Assembly (NCBI RefSeq): GCF_000225505.1
Contig: NZ_BACI01000077.1
Span: forward strand, 1 to 64,000
Length of the DNA stretch: 64,000 bases
Reading direction: 5' to 3'
DNA from: Gordonia alkanivorans NBRC 16433
GTDB lineage: Bacteria > Actinomycetota > Actinomycetes > Mycobacteriales > Mycobacteriaceae
The translations under genes and the position numbers were made by a program. Within the stretch, counting starts at the first letter, position 1; every line of letters starts with the position of its first letter. A model generated the notes under the pieces. That model was not told the origin of the DNA. It was given only the letters and a program-made list of their open reading frames with translations, and ran no database searches. Of this stretch, positions 48,442 through 60,677 are shown in pieces.

Positions 48442-50435
48442 CTAGTCGGCGCCCACGGCGAGCACCGTCGGCACGATCATCGGCCGGCGACGGTAGACGT
48501 CGGAGACCCAGCGGCCCACGGCGCGCCGGATTCCCTGCGCGATGCGATGCGCGTCGTTGACGCCCTCGGCAGCGAGCGAGTCGAGGACCTGGTTGACCAG
48601 GTCGGCGGCCGACTTGAGCGCGTCCGGGTCGTCGGAGAAGCCTCTGCCGGAGACCTCCGGCGAGCTGACCGCGCGACCCGTCGTGGCATCGATGGCGACG
48701 GTGATCGCGATGAAGCCGCCCTCGCCGAGCACGAGACGCTCGGACAGGGTCGACTCGCCGACGTCGCCGACGGACAGTCCGTCGACGTAGACGTGTCCGA
48801 CCGGGACGCGGCCGACGATGTCGGCGCGGCCGTCGACGAGGTCGACCACCACACCGTCCTCGGCCAGCACGACGCGGTCCTCCGGCACGCCGGTCGCGAC
48901 CGCGAGTGCGGCGTTCGCGCGCAGATGACGCCATTCGCCGTGCACCGGCATCACGTTCGACGGGCGCACCGCGTTGTACAGGTAGAGCAACTCGCCGGCC
49001 GAGGCGTGGCCGGACACGTGCACCTTCGCGCTCTGCTGCGTGATCACGGTGGCACCGCGCTTGGCCAGACCGTTGACCACGGCGAAGACCGAGTTCTCGT
49101 TGCCCGGGATCAGCGACGACGCCAGCACGACGAGGTCGTCGGCGCGGATGTTGATCTGGCGGTGCTCGCCGCGCGCCATCCGCGACAGCGCCGACAACGG
49201 CTCGCCCTGCGAACCGGTGGAGATCAGCACGATGCGGTGGTCGGGAAGCGTCGCGGCGGTGTCGAGGTCGACGACGACACCGTCCGGCACCGACAGGTAG
49301 TTCAGGTCCTGCGCGATCTGCATGTTGCGCACCATCGACCGGCCGACGAAGCAGACGCGCCGATTGTGGGTGTGCGCGACGTCGATGATCTGCTGGATGC
49401 GGTGCACGTGGCTGGCGAAGGACGCGACGATGACACGCTGCCTGGCCTTGCCGATGACCTGGTCGAGCACGCCGCCGATCTCGCGTTCGGGGGTGACGAA
49501 GCCGGGGACCTCGGCGTTGGTCGAGTCGACGAGGAACAGGTCCACACCCTCGTCGCCGAGGCGGCTGAAGCCGGCGAGGTCGGTGAGCCGACCGTCGAGG
49601 GGCAGCTGGTCGAGCTTGATGTCTCCGGTGTGCAGCGCGAGACCCGCGGGGGTGCGGATCGCGACCGCGAGGGCGTCTGGGATCGAGTGGTTGACGGCGA
49701 AGTACTCGCACTCGAACGGGCCGTGGTCGGTCCGCTCCCCCTCGGCGACCTCGACGAGCTTGGGCCGCAGGCGGTGTTCCCGGCACTTGGCCTCGACGAG
49801 GGCGAGCGTGAATTTCGAACCGACGACGGGGATGTCGCTGCGCAGCCGCAGCAGGAACGGGATCGCGCCGATGTGGTCCTCGTGGCCGTGGGTGAGGATC
49901 ACCGCGTCGACGTCGTCCATGCGGTCTTCGATGTAGCGGAAGTCCGGCAGGATCAGGTCGACGCCGGGCTGCTGGTCCTCGGGGAACAGCACACCGCAGT
50001 CGACGATCAGCAGACGTCCGTCGTACTCGAAGACGGTCATGTTGCGGCCGATCTCGCCGATACCGCCGAGCGCGACGATCCGCAGTCCACCCTTGGGCAG
50101 GCGGCGCGGGGTGCCGAGGCGATCGACCGGCGCCGGGGTCGCCTGCTCGTTGCGGCGACCGCGAGAGTCGCCGCCGCGTTCGTGCCGGCCGCGCCGGCCA
50201 CCGGACGACGAACCGGACTTCTGCTTGGCGGAATGCCTGGGTGCGGTCTCGGTCTTCGCGGGGGCCTGGCGAGCCGGGCCCGCGTCGGGCGCGGTGGTGG
50301 CCGGAACCGTGTCGACCGGGACCGCTTCCACCGGCGGCGTACTCGGCGGTCCGGCCTTACGGGAGGCGGCACGGCGTCGGGGGCGCGTGGTCCGTGCTTC
50401 GGGACCGTTGGTGTCAGTGCCGGTGTTGTCAGACA

Positions 50436-50436
<1 letters not shown>
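48442..50436 (-). CDS. rnj: Ribonuclease J
   Basis: ATG 50436 gives 664 residues. A disordered basic N-terminal extension (about 1-105, RRGRHERGGDSRGRR) precedes the metallo-beta-lactamase core with HGHEDHIGA zinc ligands, the beta-CASP domain (GSQGEPLSALSRMARGEH, SGHAS, MPVHGEWRHL) and a C-terminal domain. The family has 5' exonuclease and endonuclease activity in mRNA and rRNA processing. Its ATG shares one base with the dapA stop (TGATG), so translation is coupled. Confidence 0.94.
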
Positions 50437-52232
<1,796 letters not shown>

Positions 52233-52236
52233 CTAT

Positions 52237-53901
52237 GTGTCCACTCGGCATGAGTCCACCCGACGGACTTTCCTGCGAACCGGTGCGGTCGTCACCGGCG
52301 CCGCCCTCACCTTGCCCGCCGTCGCCGAATCCGGCTCGGCGCAAGCCGCCCCGCGAAACGTTTTCGCTCACGGCGTGGCCTCCGGCGACCCGCTGCCCGA
52401 CGCGGTCATCCTGTGGACCCGCATCACCCAGTCCCCCGCATCGACACCGGGTTCCGGTGTGGGACAACCATGTTCGGTCCGCTGGGAGATCGCTCGGGAC
52501 GCTGGTTTCGGTGCGATCGTCGGTTCCGGGGTCGAGCAGACGTCGGCCGAGAAGGACTTCACCGTCAAGGTCGACGCCACCGGGCTGAGTCCGCGGACGA
52601 CCTACCACTACCGGTTCACCGTGACGTCCGGACCGGCCGCCGGGGCCGTCTCGCCGGTCGGCCACACCCGCACCGCTCCCGCGACCGGGGCCGACGTCGC
52701 GCGGCTCCGCTTCGGCGTCGTGTCCTGCGCCAACTGGGAGGCCGGGTACTTCTCGGCCTACCGGCATCTGAACAACCAGCCGGACCTCGACGCCGTGGTG
52801 CACCTGGGCGATTACTACTACGAGTACCAAACCGGCCGGTACACCGGGAAGACCGGCGCGGTCCGCATCCACGACCCGCGCCACGAGATCCGCACACTGC
52901 GCGACTACCGAACCCGCCACGGGCAGTACAAGACCGATCCCGACCTCACCGCACTGCACCGGTCGACGCCGTTCATCTGCATCTGGGACGACCACGAGTC
53001 GTCGAACGACAGCTGGCGGGACGGCGCGGAGAACCATCAGCCCGGCGAGGGCTCGTGGATCGTGCGCCGCAGCGCGGCCCTGCGCGCCTACTCCGAGTGG
53101 ATGCCGATCCGACCGGGCGTCGACCCGCAGGGCCGACATCTGTACCGCCGACTCAGGTTCGGAAAGCTGCTCGAGCTGTCGATGCTGGATCTGCGTTCCT
53201 ACCGCGACCTCCAGGTCGACGCGGTGTCGTCACGCATCGACGATCCCGCCCGCACGATGATGGGCCGCGCCCAGATGTCGTGGCTGACCAACGGACTCGC
53301 GTCGTCGGAGACCCGGTGGCGGATCGTCGGCAACCCGGTGATGATCACGCCGGTGCTGATCCCGCCGCTCGACCCGCAGACCACCGGCGCGGTCACCGAG
53401 CTGCTCGGCGTTCCGCGGGAAGGCATCCCCTACAACGCCGATCAGTGGGACGGCTACGCCGCCGACCGCCGGCGTCTGCTCGACTCGATCACGAGCAACG
53501 GCGTCGACAACGTCGTGTTCATCACCGGCGACATCCACTCGTCGTGGGCCTGTGACATCCCCGTCGACGTCGCGAACTATCCCGGCGCCGGAACCGTCGC
53601 GACAGAACTGGTCGGGACGTCGGTGACGTCGACCAACATCGACGAGATGTTCAACGTGCCGGAGAACACCGCCGGTCCGACGATCGCGGCCGCGTTCGGG
53701 GCCGCCAATCACCACATCCGCTACTGCGAGTTGGACTCGCATGGATACTCGGTGCTGACCGTCACGCCGTCCGCCACCCAGATGGACTGGTATTTCCTCA
53801 ACGACAAGACCAACCCGCGTTCGGGGCAGTATTACGCCAAGTCCTTCCGGGTGCGCAGCGGAACGCAGCGGGTCCAGCCGGTCGGGCGACCCGCGGTCTA
53901 G
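52237..53901 (+). CDS. phoD: PhoD-like alkaline phosphatase, Tat-exported
   Basis: The 554-residue protein starts with a Tat signal ([10 protein letters not shown], hydrophobic region to about 38, AQA-A cleavage). An N-terminal Fn3-like PhoD domain ([21 protein letters not shown]) is followed by the metallophosphatase core with [28 protein letters not shown] and [10 protein letters not shown]. It would hydrolyse phosphodiesters or monoesters outside the membrane with Ca2+/Fe3+. GTG 52237 has little ribosome binding site. Its stop overlaps the convergent HAD gene. Confidence 0.9.
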   Translation: MSTRHESTRRTFLRTGAVVTGAALTLPAVAESGSAQAAPRNVFAHGVASGDPLPDAVILWTRITQSPASTPGSGVGQPCSVRWEIARDAGFGAIVGSGVEQTSAEKDFTVKVDATGLSPRTTYHYRFTVTSGPAAGAVSPVGHTRTAPATGADVARLRFGVVSCANWEAGYFSAYRHLNNQPDLDAVVHLGDYYYEYQTGRYTGKTGAVRIHDPRHEIRTLRDYRTRHGQYKTDPDLTALHRSTPFICIWDDHESSNDSWRDGAENHQPGEGSWIVRRSAALRAYSEWMPIRPGVDPQGRHLYRRLRFGKLLELSMLDLRSYRDLQVDAVSSRIDDPARTMMGRAQMSWLTNGLASSETRWRIVGNPVMITPVLIPPLDPQTTGAVTELLGVPREGIPYNADQWDGYAADRRRLLDSITSNGVDNVVFITGDIHSSWACDIPVDVANYPGAGTVATELVGTSVTSTNIDEMFNVPENTAGPTIAAAFGAANHHIRYCELDSHGYSVLTVTPSATQMDWYFLNDKTNPRSGQYYAKSFRVRSGTQRVQPVGRPAV

Positions 53902-54665
53902 CTCTGATCCAGGATCGCCGACAGCTTGGCGTGGGTGTCGGGCCAGCCGTGCACGGCGATCGAGGTGATGCCGAGTGCCTTGACCGGGTAGTCGTTGCCA
54001 CCCTCGTCGAGGCGGTCGCCGAAGAACAGGATGTCGGAGGTGGTCAGGCCGAGGATGTCCATCAGCTTGAGCGCGCCGTACGCCTTGTCGATGCCCTTCT
54101 TGGTGACGTCGACCGACGTCGAACCGCCGCTGCGGACCTCGAGGTCGGGCAGACGTTCGGCAGCGTAGGCGCGCAGCGACTCCTTCTTCGCGCCATCCGG
54201 GTCCCAGGCGGCCTTGGCGTCGACCGGGGCCTTCTGCCCGAGCGCACTGAAGGTGATCTGGCTGCCGCGGTCCTCCAGGATCTCGCCCCAGGTCTCGCTC
54301 TCCCAGATGCCGAGCGCCTTGGCACCGGTCTCGAGGACGTCGACCGTGCGCTTCTTCTCATCGTCGGTCAGGTACTCGGCGTAGACGGTCTCCCACTCGC
54401 TGCCCGCCCAACGGACGTACTGGGTGCCGCAGGTGGGCATCAGATGGAGGTTGCCGACGGAGTCGAAGGTGCCGAGGCGCGCGAGGACCTGCTTCTCGAA
54501 CTGGGTGAAGTTGCCGCCGGAGATGATGCACCCGAGGCTCACGTCGAGCATTCGATGGAGCAGGTCCACCATCTGGTCATCGAGCGGGCTCTTCGAGGGG
54601 GCAAGTGTGTCGTCGAGGTCGAACATCACCAAGCGGTAGTCGTTGCCTTCATACGACACGGTCAT
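53898..54665 (-). CDS. HAD-superfamily (subclass IIB) phosphatase
   Basis: The 255-residue protein has motif I FDLDDTLAPSK with the nucleophile Asp, motif II SGG (CIISGGNFTQFEK), a cap domain, and motif IV FFGDRLDEGGNDYPV. Resemblance is to phosphomannomutase-like and sucrose/trehalose-phosphatase-like Cof hydrolases. VDVTKKGIDKAYGALKLMDILGL is typical of sugar-phosphate phosphatases. The substrate is unknown. ATG 54665. Confidence 0.85.
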   Translation of the reverse strand: MTVSYEGNDYRLVMFDLDDTLAPSKSPLDDQMVDLLHRMLDVSLGCIISGGNFTQFEKQVLARLGTFDSVGNLHLMPTCGTQYVRWAGSEWETVYAEYLTDDEKKRTVDVLETGAKALGIWESETWGEILEDRGSQITFSALGQKAPVDAKAAWDPDGAKKESLRAYAAERLPDLEVRSGGSTSVDVTKKGIDKAYGALKLMDILGLTTSDILFFGDRLDEGGNDYPVKALGITSIAVHGWPDTHAKLSAILDQS

Positions 54666-54726
54666 CGTCGCTACTCTCCTTCTGGTCCCCGGATGTTTGT
54701 TCCGCTGGTTCGCGTTCTCCCGGTGC

Positions 54727-55953
54727 TCAGCATCCCATCACGACTCGGAGATCGCGCGCGAGGTCACCCTTCGTGCCGACCGACACGTCGTCGAGGTCGA
54801 GCCACCGCGCGAAAGTCCGCAGGTCGGCGGCCAATCGTTCGGCGACGGTGCCGCGATCGTGCCCGGACTCACAGAAGGCACCGAGTACCAACAGGGTTCG
54901 GGACCTGCGGTCGGCCTTGAGGTCGACGCGTGCGGCGATGTCGGTGCCCAGCAGATAGGGCAGCACGTAATAACCGTGGATGCGTTTGTGCTCGGGGACG
55001 TAGATCTCGATGCGGTAGTGGAAGTCGAAGAGGCGCTCGGCTCGCGGCCGGAAGAACACGAGCGGGTCGAACGGCGAGAGGATCGCCGAGGTGTCGATGC
55101 TTCGCGGCATCGGCGCACCGTCGGCGAGATAGGCGGGGTCGCGCCATCCGTCCACCGAGACCTCGTGCAGCACAACCGAATCCACCAGGTCGGCAACGGC
55201 CGGCCGGGCGTCGGCAGGTTTGATGCGGTAGTAGTCGGCGAGGTCGGCGACGGTCGCGACGCCGAGTGAACGCGCGGCCCGGGCGAGAAGATCCCGGTGT
55301 GCCTGCGCGCGATCCGGACGCTGCGCGGCGATGTCGGCGCCCACGACCCGTTCGGTGAGGTCGTAGTGGCGCATGAAGTTGCCGTTCCGCACCGCCGACA
55401 GGTCGCCTGCGGCGAACATCGCCTCGCACAGGTGCTTGACCTCGCCGCGCTGCCACCAGCTCCCCGCCGTGCCCGGCTCGCGTTCGATGCCGAGCTTCTC
55501 CTCGATGGTCCGCGGCATCGCGGCACCGGTCTCCTCGATCACGCTGCGGACGTCCGCGGCGAGACTTTTGTTGCGGCGCATGACCTCACGCGTGTGTCGG
55601 TACCGCCCGTCGGCGAATTCGTACATGCGCCAACGGAACAGCGGCCAGTCCTCGACCGGGATGAGTGCGGCCTCGTGAGCCCAGTACTCGACGAGGAGCC
55701 GTCGGCCCCTCGTCGGCTGCCACGCGGCGCGATGGAGGAGGTCGGGGTCATAGGGACCGAGCCGGCTGTACAGCGGCATGAAGTGCGCCCGCGCGACGAT
55801 GTTGACCGAGTCCATCTGGAGCAGACCCGTCCGGCCGACGACGCGCTTGAGGTGGGCCATGGTCGGGGTGCCCGACGGTGCGCGATCGGCGAAACCCTGT
55901 GCCGCCAGCGCGGTTCGACGCGCCTGAGCCGGAGACAGCCGGTCCGGCGCCAT
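54727..55953 (-). CDS. YcaQ/AlkX-type winged-helix DNA glycosylase (HTH_42, DUF1006)
   Basis: ATG 55953 gives 408 residues of the HTH_42 family. The catalytic segment GLLQMDSVNIVARAH has Gln46-Met47-Asp48, the QxD pattern of E. coli YcaQ, which unhooks interstrand crosslinks and N7-alkyl adducts, rather than the QxQ of Streptomyces AlkZ. Three winged-helix units and a beta-barrel are expected. Its ATG shares a base with the dfrA stop (TGATG), so a repair glycosylase is coupled to the thymidylate operon. Confidence 0.85.
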   Translation of the reverse strand: MAPDRLSPAQARRTALAAQGFADRAPSGTPTMAHLKRVVGRTGLLQMDSVNIVARAHFMPLYSRLGPYDPDLLHRAAWQPTRGRRLLVEYWAHEAALIPVEDWPLFRWRMYEFADGRYRHTREVMRRNKSLAADVRSVIEETGAAMPRTIEEKLGIEREPGTAGSWWQRGEVKHLCEAMFAAGDLSAVRNGNFMRHYDLTERVVGADIAAQRPDRAQAHRDLLARAARSLGVATVADLADYYRIKPADARPAVADLVDSVVLHEVSVDGWRDPAYLADGAPMPRSIDTSAILSPFDPLVFFRPRAERLFDFHYRIEIYVPEHKRIHGYYVLPYLLGTDIAARVDLKADRRSRTLLVLGAFCESGHDRGTVAERLAADLRTFARWLDLDDVSVGTKGDLARDLRVVMGC

Positions 55954-56459
55954 CAGCGGGTGTAGTCGATGAAGCGGTAGGGCGTACCGGTGGTCGAGGT
56001 CCGCCACTCCCCCTTGTCGGCCACCGTCCATTCCGGCCCGATCTCCGGCGCGAACGCGTCGGCTCCGGGGACGTCGACGTCGATCTCGGTGAGGCAGAGT
56101 TCGGTCGCGAACTGCATTGCCGCCCGATAGATCTCGCCACCGCCGATGACACCGACGGTGTCGCCGTCGGCGAGAGCCAACGCCTCCTCGACGGATCGGG
56201 CCACCACCGCACCGTCGGCGGACCAGTCCGGATTGCGTGTCACCACGATGTTGGTGCGGCCCGGCAACGGCCGGAACTTCGGTGGCAGGGAAATCCACGT
56301 CCTGCGGCCCATGACGACCGGGTTGCCGAGGGTCTTCTCCTTGAACCGGGCCATGTCCTCGGGGACGCGCCAGGGGATGGTGTTGTCCCGTCCGATCGCG
56401 GCCCCTTCACCGGTGACCTCGCGGCCCTGCGCCCAGACGAGCCGGACTCGGCGGGTCAC
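55953..56459 (-). CDS. dfrA: Dihydrofolate reductase
   Basis: GTG 56459 gives 168 residues with the substrate-site Asp35 in [13 protein letters not shown], the NADPH loop GRRTWISLP and [12 protein letters not shown]. It regenerates tetrahydrofolate from the dihydrofolate made by ThyA. The start overlaps the thyA stop (GTGTGA), and the stop overlaps the glycosylase ATG. Confidence 0.94.
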   Translation of the reverse strand: MTRRVRLVWAQGREVTGEGAAIGRDNTIPWRVPEDMARFKEKTLGNPVVMGRRTWISLPPKFRPLPGRTNIVVTRNPDWSADGAVVARSVEEALALADGDTVGVIGGGEIYRAAMQFATELCLTEIDVDVPGADAFAPEIGPEWTVADKGEWRTSTTGTPYRFIDYTR

Positions 56460-57289
56460 ACCGCCACCGGCGCCTTGATCCCGGGATGCGACTGGTAGCC
56501 GACGATCTCGATGTCGTCGTACTCGTAGTCGAAGATCGAATCCCGCTTGCGTAGCTCGAGTTTCGGATACGGGTAGGGTTCGCGCGAGAGCTGCAGGTTC
56601 ACCTGGTCGAGGTGGTTGTCGTAGATGTGGCAGTCGCCGCCGGTCCACACGAACTCGCCGACCTCGAGGCCCGCCTGCTGCGCCATCATGTGGGTCAGCA
56701 GCGCGTACGACGCGATGTTGAACGGCACGCCGAGGAACAGGTCGGCCGAGCGCTGGTAGAGCTGGCAGGAGAGCTTGCCGTCGGCGACGTAGAACTGGAA
56801 GAACGCGTGGCAGGGCGGCAGCGCCATCTGCGGGATCTCCCCCACGTTCCACGCCGACACGATGTTGCGTCGTGAATCCGGATTGGTCTTGAGCATCTCG
56901 AGAGCTGCGGAGATCTGGTCGATCTGCTCCCCTGACGGAGTCGGCCAGCTGCGCCACTGGACGCCGTACACCGGTCCGAGCTCACCGTTCGTGTCGGCCC
57001 ACTCGTCCCAGATCGTCACGCCGCGCTCCTGGAGCCAGCGGACGTTGGAGTCGCCGCGCAGAAACCAGAGGAGCTCGTAGATGATCGACTTGAGGTGCAC
57101 CTTCTTGGTGGTGATCAGCGGAAAGCCCTCGGCGAGGTCGTAGCGCAGCTGATGCCCGAAGAGACTTCTTGTGCCCGTGCCGGTGCGATCCGCCTTCGGG
57201 GTGCCCGTCTCGAGCACGAGGCGCAGCAGGTCCTCGTAAGGAGTGGGGATCGTCCCGGTCGATGAGATGTCGCGGATGGCCGTACTCAC
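56456..57289 (-). CDS. thyA: Thymidylate synthase ThyA
   Basis: GTG 57289 gives 277 residues with catalytic Cys in [12 protein letters not shown], the dUMP-phosphate arginine region ([22 protein letters not shown]) and the [10 protein letters not shown] motif. It methylates dUMP and oxidises the folate cofactor. First gene of thyA-dfrA-glycosylase. Frames further upstream run through the divergent HNH gene and are rejected. Confidence 0.95.
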   Translation of the reverse strand: MSTAIRDISSTGTIPTPYEDLLRLVLETGTPKADRTGTGTRSLFGHQLRYDLAEGFPLITTKKVHLKSIIYELLWFLRGDSNVRWLQERGVTIWDEWADTNGELGPVYGVQWRSWPTPSGEQIDQISAALEMLKTNPDSRRNIVSAWNVGEIPQMALPPCHAFFQFYVADGKLSCQLYQRSADLFLGVPFNIASYALLTHMMAQQAGLEVGEFVWTGGDCHIYDNHLDQVNLQLSREPYPYPKLELRKRDSIFDYEYDDIEIVGYQSHPGIKAPVAV

Positions 57290-57397
57290 GGGTGTCAGTC
57301 TAGGCAAAGCCCCCGACACGTCGCCGCCCGCACGACACGCGGCAACCACCTGCTGTGACTGCAGTGACGCATGTGGCGTCGGGGGTATCCTCCTCCC

Positions 57398-57748
57398 GTG
57401 GCCACTCGCAGCACCACCCGCGCCAACCGCTATGCCAAGCGGCGTCGCAAGCGCGTCGCCTCCCGCGACAACGACCTCACCGACACCCAGTGGCTCGCAC
57501 TCCAGGAGGCCTGGGGTGGGTGCGCGTACTGCGGCGCGGACGGCGTCGCCCTCCAGCGCGACTGCATGCTGGCGATCTCGCGGGGCGGCCGCTACACCGT
57601 GACCAACGTCGTCCCGTGCTGCGGTTCGTGCAATGCCAGCAAGTGCAATTCCGAGGTCACCTCCTGGATGCGCCGCAAGAAGCTCGACGAGAAGGCGTTC
57701 CTGGTGCGGCAGTACGAGGTGAGCAGGCTCCTCGCCGACGTCGAGTAG
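57398..57748 (+). CDS. Small HNH-type endonuclease-like protein with His-to-Cys change
   Basis: GTG 57398 gives 116 residues after a basic leader ([20 protein letters not shown]). Two zinc-type pairs, CAYC and CCGSC, frame the core [31 protein letters not shown]. In HNH nucleases the usual motif before the SRGG turn is DH-V; here the metal-activating His is Cys. It may be a zinc-binding relic, a variant nuclease or a DNA-binding protein. It is divergent from thyA, and a GTTCCGCGGAAC palindrome lies 30 bases after its stop. Confidence 0.75.
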   Translation: MATRSTTRANRYAKRRRKRVASRDNDLTDTQWLALQEAWGGCAYCGADGVALQRDCMLAISRGGRYTVTNVVPCCGSCNASKCNSEVTSWMRRKKLDEKAFLVRQYEVSRLLADVE

Positions 57749-57774
57749 TGCGGAGCCCGATCTGGCAGGTCCGA

Positions 57775-57792
57775 AGTGTTCCGCGGAACACT
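57775..57792. repeat. Palindrome copy 1 (core GTTCCGCGGAAC)
   Basis: AGTGTTCCGCGGAACACT is an 18-base perfect palindrome between the HNH gene and the Ddn-like gene, ending 44 bases before the latter's ATG. Confidence 0.9.
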
Positions 57793-57836
57793 CGGGAGGC
57801 GCACACTGAGACCATCTGGCGAAGGAGAGTTCGACG

Positions 57837-58286
57837 ATGAGTTTCGAGACCTCGGCGGGTACGCGCGGCGGCCGGGTGCCGAAGGGCCCCTTCATGCGCA
57901 TCGTGAACAAGGTCGTCGCGCCGATGATCCGCCGTAAGGGACAGTTCGGCGGGATGAATGCGCTCGTGCTGACGACCGTCGGCCGCAAGAGCGGTCAGGA
58001 GCGGGCCACCCCGCTCGCCTGGTTCCCGGGCCCCGACGGCAGCTGGCTGATCGTGGCGTCGGCGAACGGAGCCGTGAACAACCCCGGTTGGTACCACAAT
58101 TTGAAAGCGAACCCCGAGAAGGCCCGGATCGAGGTGGGCGGCAAGACCGTCGAGGTCCGCGCCCAGCAGCTCCACGGCGACGAACGCGCCCAGGCCTGGA
58201 ATCAGATCAGCAAGAACGAGCGGTTCGCCGGGTATCAGGAGAAGACCGATCGAGAACTGCCGATCATCAAGCTGACCCCCAGGTAG
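57837..58286 (+). CDS. F420-dependent Ddn/DUF385-type deazaflavin oxidoreductase
   Basis: The 149-residue split-barrel protein has the family signature [21 protein letters not shown] and [38 protein letters not shown]. Relatives in mycobacteria (Ddn and paralogues) use reduced F420 to reduce quinones or nitroimidazoles. GCGAAGGAGAG precedes the ATG. A palindrome copy lies upstream and another directly after the stop. Confidence 0.9.
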   Translation: MSFETSAGTRGGRVPKGPFMRIVNKVVAPMIRRKGQFGGMNALVLTTVGRKSGQERATPLAWFPGPDGSWLIVASANGAVNNPGWYHNLKANPEKARIEVGGKTVEVRAQQLHGDERAQAWNQISKNERFAGYQEKTDRELPIIKLTPR

Positions 58287-58287
58287 G

Positions 58288-58301
58288 TGTTCCGCGGAAC
58301 A
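58288..58301. repeat. Palindrome copy 2 (core GTTCCGCGGAAC)
   Basis: TGTTCCGCGGAACA starts two bases after the Ddn-like stop and lies just before the stop of the convergent channel gene, so it may also act as a short hairpin. Confidence 0.9.
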
Positions 58302-58310
58302 TTGCCGCGG

Positions 58311-59180
58311 TCAACGGTCCTCGGGCCTGTCGACCATCGACAGCCGTGTTCCCGGAGTCAACAGGTCATCCACCACCTCGACGACATGTGGTGTCCGAGT
58401 CGCAATTCCCATGAGGCGCCCCGCGGTCGCCGCGGAGACGACGACGGTGTCGGCACCCGATCGGCGCAGCAGCGACACGTTCTGCGCGTCGCGGACCACA
58501 CCCGCGATGTTGGCCCCGGGACTGAGCTGGCGGGCGGTAAGGGTGATGAGGACGGCTGTCGCGTCGCTGTGAACAGCGATGAGGATGGCACGGGCCGCGC
58601 CGGCCTCGGCCAGCTTGAGGACCTCACTCCGTGTGGCGTCTCCACGAACAGCCACCAGGTTGAGCGATTCCGCGGCGTCGAGCGCATTCGGGTCGCTGTC
58701 GACCACCACGAGACTCGCGGTGTCCACGCCGGCGTCGATGAGCGCGCGGGCCGCACTTCGACCTTTGGTGCCGAAGCCGACGATCACGTGATGGTCGCGC
58801 AGGTTGTGCCGCCACCGTTGAATCCGCCACGCCCGACGAGACCGTTCGGTCAGCACCTCGAGAGTCGTCCCGATCAGCACCACCAGGAACAGGACGCGCA
58901 ACGGCGTGACCACGAGAACGTTGACGACTCGAGCTCCCGGGGTCATGGGAGCGATGTCGCCGTAACCTGTGGTCGAGAGCGACACGGTGACGTAGTACAG
59001 ACAGTCCAGGAGTGTGAGTGGAGCATCCAGTGCGTGGCTGTAGGCATCCCGGTCGACGTAGACCACCGCCGTCGCGATCGAGATGACGCCGACGGCGATG
59101 GCGACGCGTATACCGATCGCACGTACTGGATTCTGTGCGCGTTCGGGAACGTTGATCACGCCGAGTCCGGTCTGCTGCAT
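58311..59180 (-). CDS. Two-helix potassium channel with RCK/TrkA-N domain
   Basis: ATG 59180, one base after the nhaA stop, gives 289 residues. Transmembrane helices are at about 21-42 and 84-107, with the selectivity filter TTGYGD at 70-75. The cytoplasmic RCK domain begins near 125 (HHVIVGFGTKGRSAARAL) and binds NAD or ions. ATG 59231, inside nhaA, would add 17 Thr/Ser-rich residues. Transcribed with nhaA, it suggests joint control of Na+, K+ and pH. Confidence 0.88.
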   Translation of the reverse strand: MQQTGLGVINVPERAQNPVRAIGIRVAIAVGVISIATAVVYVDRDAYSHALDAPLTLLDCLYYVTVSLSTTGYGDIAPMTPGARVVNVLVVTPLRVLFLVVLIGTTLEVLTERSRRAWRIQRWRHNLRDHHVIVGFGTKGRSAARALIDAGVDTASLVVVDSDPNALDAAESLNLVAVRGDATRSEVLKLAEAGAARAILIAVHSDATAVLITLTARQLSPGANIAGVVRDAQNVSLLRRSGADTVVVSAATAGRLMGIATRTPHVVEVVDDLLTPGTRLSMVDRPEDR

Positions 59181-59181
59181 G

Positions 59182-60498
59182 TCACTGCTCTCGCTGGTAG
59201 ACGTCGGGTATTCCGTCGTGGTCGTCGTCACGCGACTCTTCGCGAGCGACTGCGCGGTAGTGACGATTTCGTAGGCGAAGGAGAACCGCGGCCGCCGACG
59301 CGGAGATGAGGGAGCCGGCCAGGACCCCGATCTTCACCAGCTCGTCGCGTTCGGTGCCCGATTCGTAGGCGAGGTCACCGATGAGTAGCGACACCGTGAA
59401 TCCGATTCCGGCCAGCATCGCGACGCCGACCACGTCGATCCACCGCACGTCGGCGTCGAGCGATGCGCGGGTGAAGGTGGCCAGCAGGGCGCTGGTGCCG
59501 ACGATCCCCACCACCTTGCCGATGACGAGCCCGAAGACGATGCCGAGCGCGATGGGATCGCCGAGGGCGTCGCGGAGACCGTCGAGCCCGCCGATGGCGA
59601 CGCCTGCGGCGAAGAAGGCGAACACCGGGACCGCGAAACCTGCTGAGAGGGGCCTGATCCGGTGCTCGAACTGTTCGGCGAGACCTGGCTTGGCCGAGTC
59701 GTCGGATATCCGGTGCAGGACCGGGACGGTGAACCCGAGCAACACCCCCGCGACGGTTGCGTGCACTCCTGACTCGTGGACGAACGCCCATGTCAGCACC
59801 GCGAGCGGAAGCAGGATCCACCAGGCGCGTATCCCCCGCTGTACACAGATCGCGAACGCCGCGAGTGGCAGCAGCGCGAGCGCCAGGGCCGAGCCGTTGA
59901 TCGTGTCGCTGTAGAACACCGCGATGACGGTGATCGCGAGCAGGTCGTCGACCACTGCCAGGGTCAGGAGGAAGGTACGCAGCGCCGCGGGCAGGTGTGT
60001 GGAGATCACCGCCAGCACCGCGACCGCGAAGGCGATGTCGGTGGCCGTCGGGATGGCCCACCCCTGTACTGCGCCGTCGCCGGCTCGTGCGGTGAATGCG
60101 ACGAAGATGACGGCCGGTACCGCCATGCCCCCGATGGCGGCGACCACCGGCAGCGCGGCCCGGGCGGGGTCACGCAGGTCGCCGGCGACGAATTCTCGCT
60201 TCAACTCCAGGCCGACGATGAAGAAGAAGATCGCGAGGAGGCCGTCGGCCGCCCAGGTGGCGAGGGTGAGGTCGAGGTGCAGGCCGAGGGCGTCGGTACC
60301 GACTCGAACATCGGCGAGATCGAAGTACGCCGCCGACCATGGGGAGTTCGCCCACGCCAACGCCGCCACGGTGGCAACGAGGAGGAGCATCCCGCCGACG
60401 GTTTCCTTGCGGAGGATGTCGGTGATGCGGGAGGTCTCCGGCCAGGAGCCTCGCGCGAACAGGCGTGGTTTCGGTTCAGGGTGCTGAAGTGAGTGCAT
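59182..60498 (-). CDS. nhaA: Na+/H+ antiporter NhaA with C-terminal Ca-binding-like tail
   Basis: The 438-residue antiporter has about twelve membrane helices, including the Asp pair ([10 protein letters not shown]) and the [14 protein letters not shown] segment. It exchanges Na+ for H+. Beyond the NhaA core the tail reads DDDHDGIPD at 424-432, an exact DxDxDGxxD calcium-binding loop as in EF-hand or thrombospondin type 3 repeats. This is unusual in the family. A channel gene is coupled downstream and a 20-base palindrome lies about 135 bases upstream. Confidence 0.9.
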   Translation of the reverse strand: MHSLQHPEPKPRLFARGSWPETSRITDILRKETVGGMLLLVATVAALAWANSPWSAAYFDLADVRVGTDALGLHLDLTLATWAADGLLAIFFFIVGLELKREFVAGDLRDPARAALPVVAAIGGMAVPAVIFVAFTARAGDGAVQGWAIPTATDIAFAVAVLAVISTHLPAALRTFLLTLAVVDDLLAITVIAVFYSDTINGSALALALLPLAAFAICVQRGIRAWWILLPLAVLTWAFVHESGVHATVAGVLLGFTVPVLHRISDDSAKPGLAEQFEHRIRPLSAGFAVPVFAFFAAGVAIGGLDGLRDALGDPIALGIVFGLVIGKVVGIVGTSALLATFTRASLDADVRWIDVVGVAMLAGIGFTVSLLIGDLAYESGTERDELVKIGVLAGSLISASAAAVLLRLRNRHYRAVAREESRDDDHDGIPDVYQREQ

Positions 60499-60632
60499 GG
60501 TCGTCCTCAGTGGTGCGGCAACGTACGCGTCGCCGCCGACCGCGGATCACGACCAACGACAAACACGCAGCCGACCAGACTTCCCGGCACTCCGGGAGAA
60601 AGCTTAACAGCGCACCGGACAATCGGCGTCAC

Positions 60633-60652
60633 GAGCGTTCCGCGGAACGCTC
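60633..60652. repeat. Palindrome copy 3 (core GTTCCGCGGAAC)
   Basis: GAGCGTTCCGCGGAACGCTC is a 20-base perfect palindrome between the nhaA promoter region and the 3' end of the DUF222/HNH gene. Arms outside the core differ from the other copies but stay self-complementary. Confidence 0.9.
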
Positions 60653-60677
60653 TGCACTCTGGGCGGGCCGGCCGGAA

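Noticed and set aside
60499-60677. Cation riboswitch upstream of nhaA
   Set aside because: I could not match the leader to a conserved nhaA-type motif; only the palindrome and ordinary sequence are visible.
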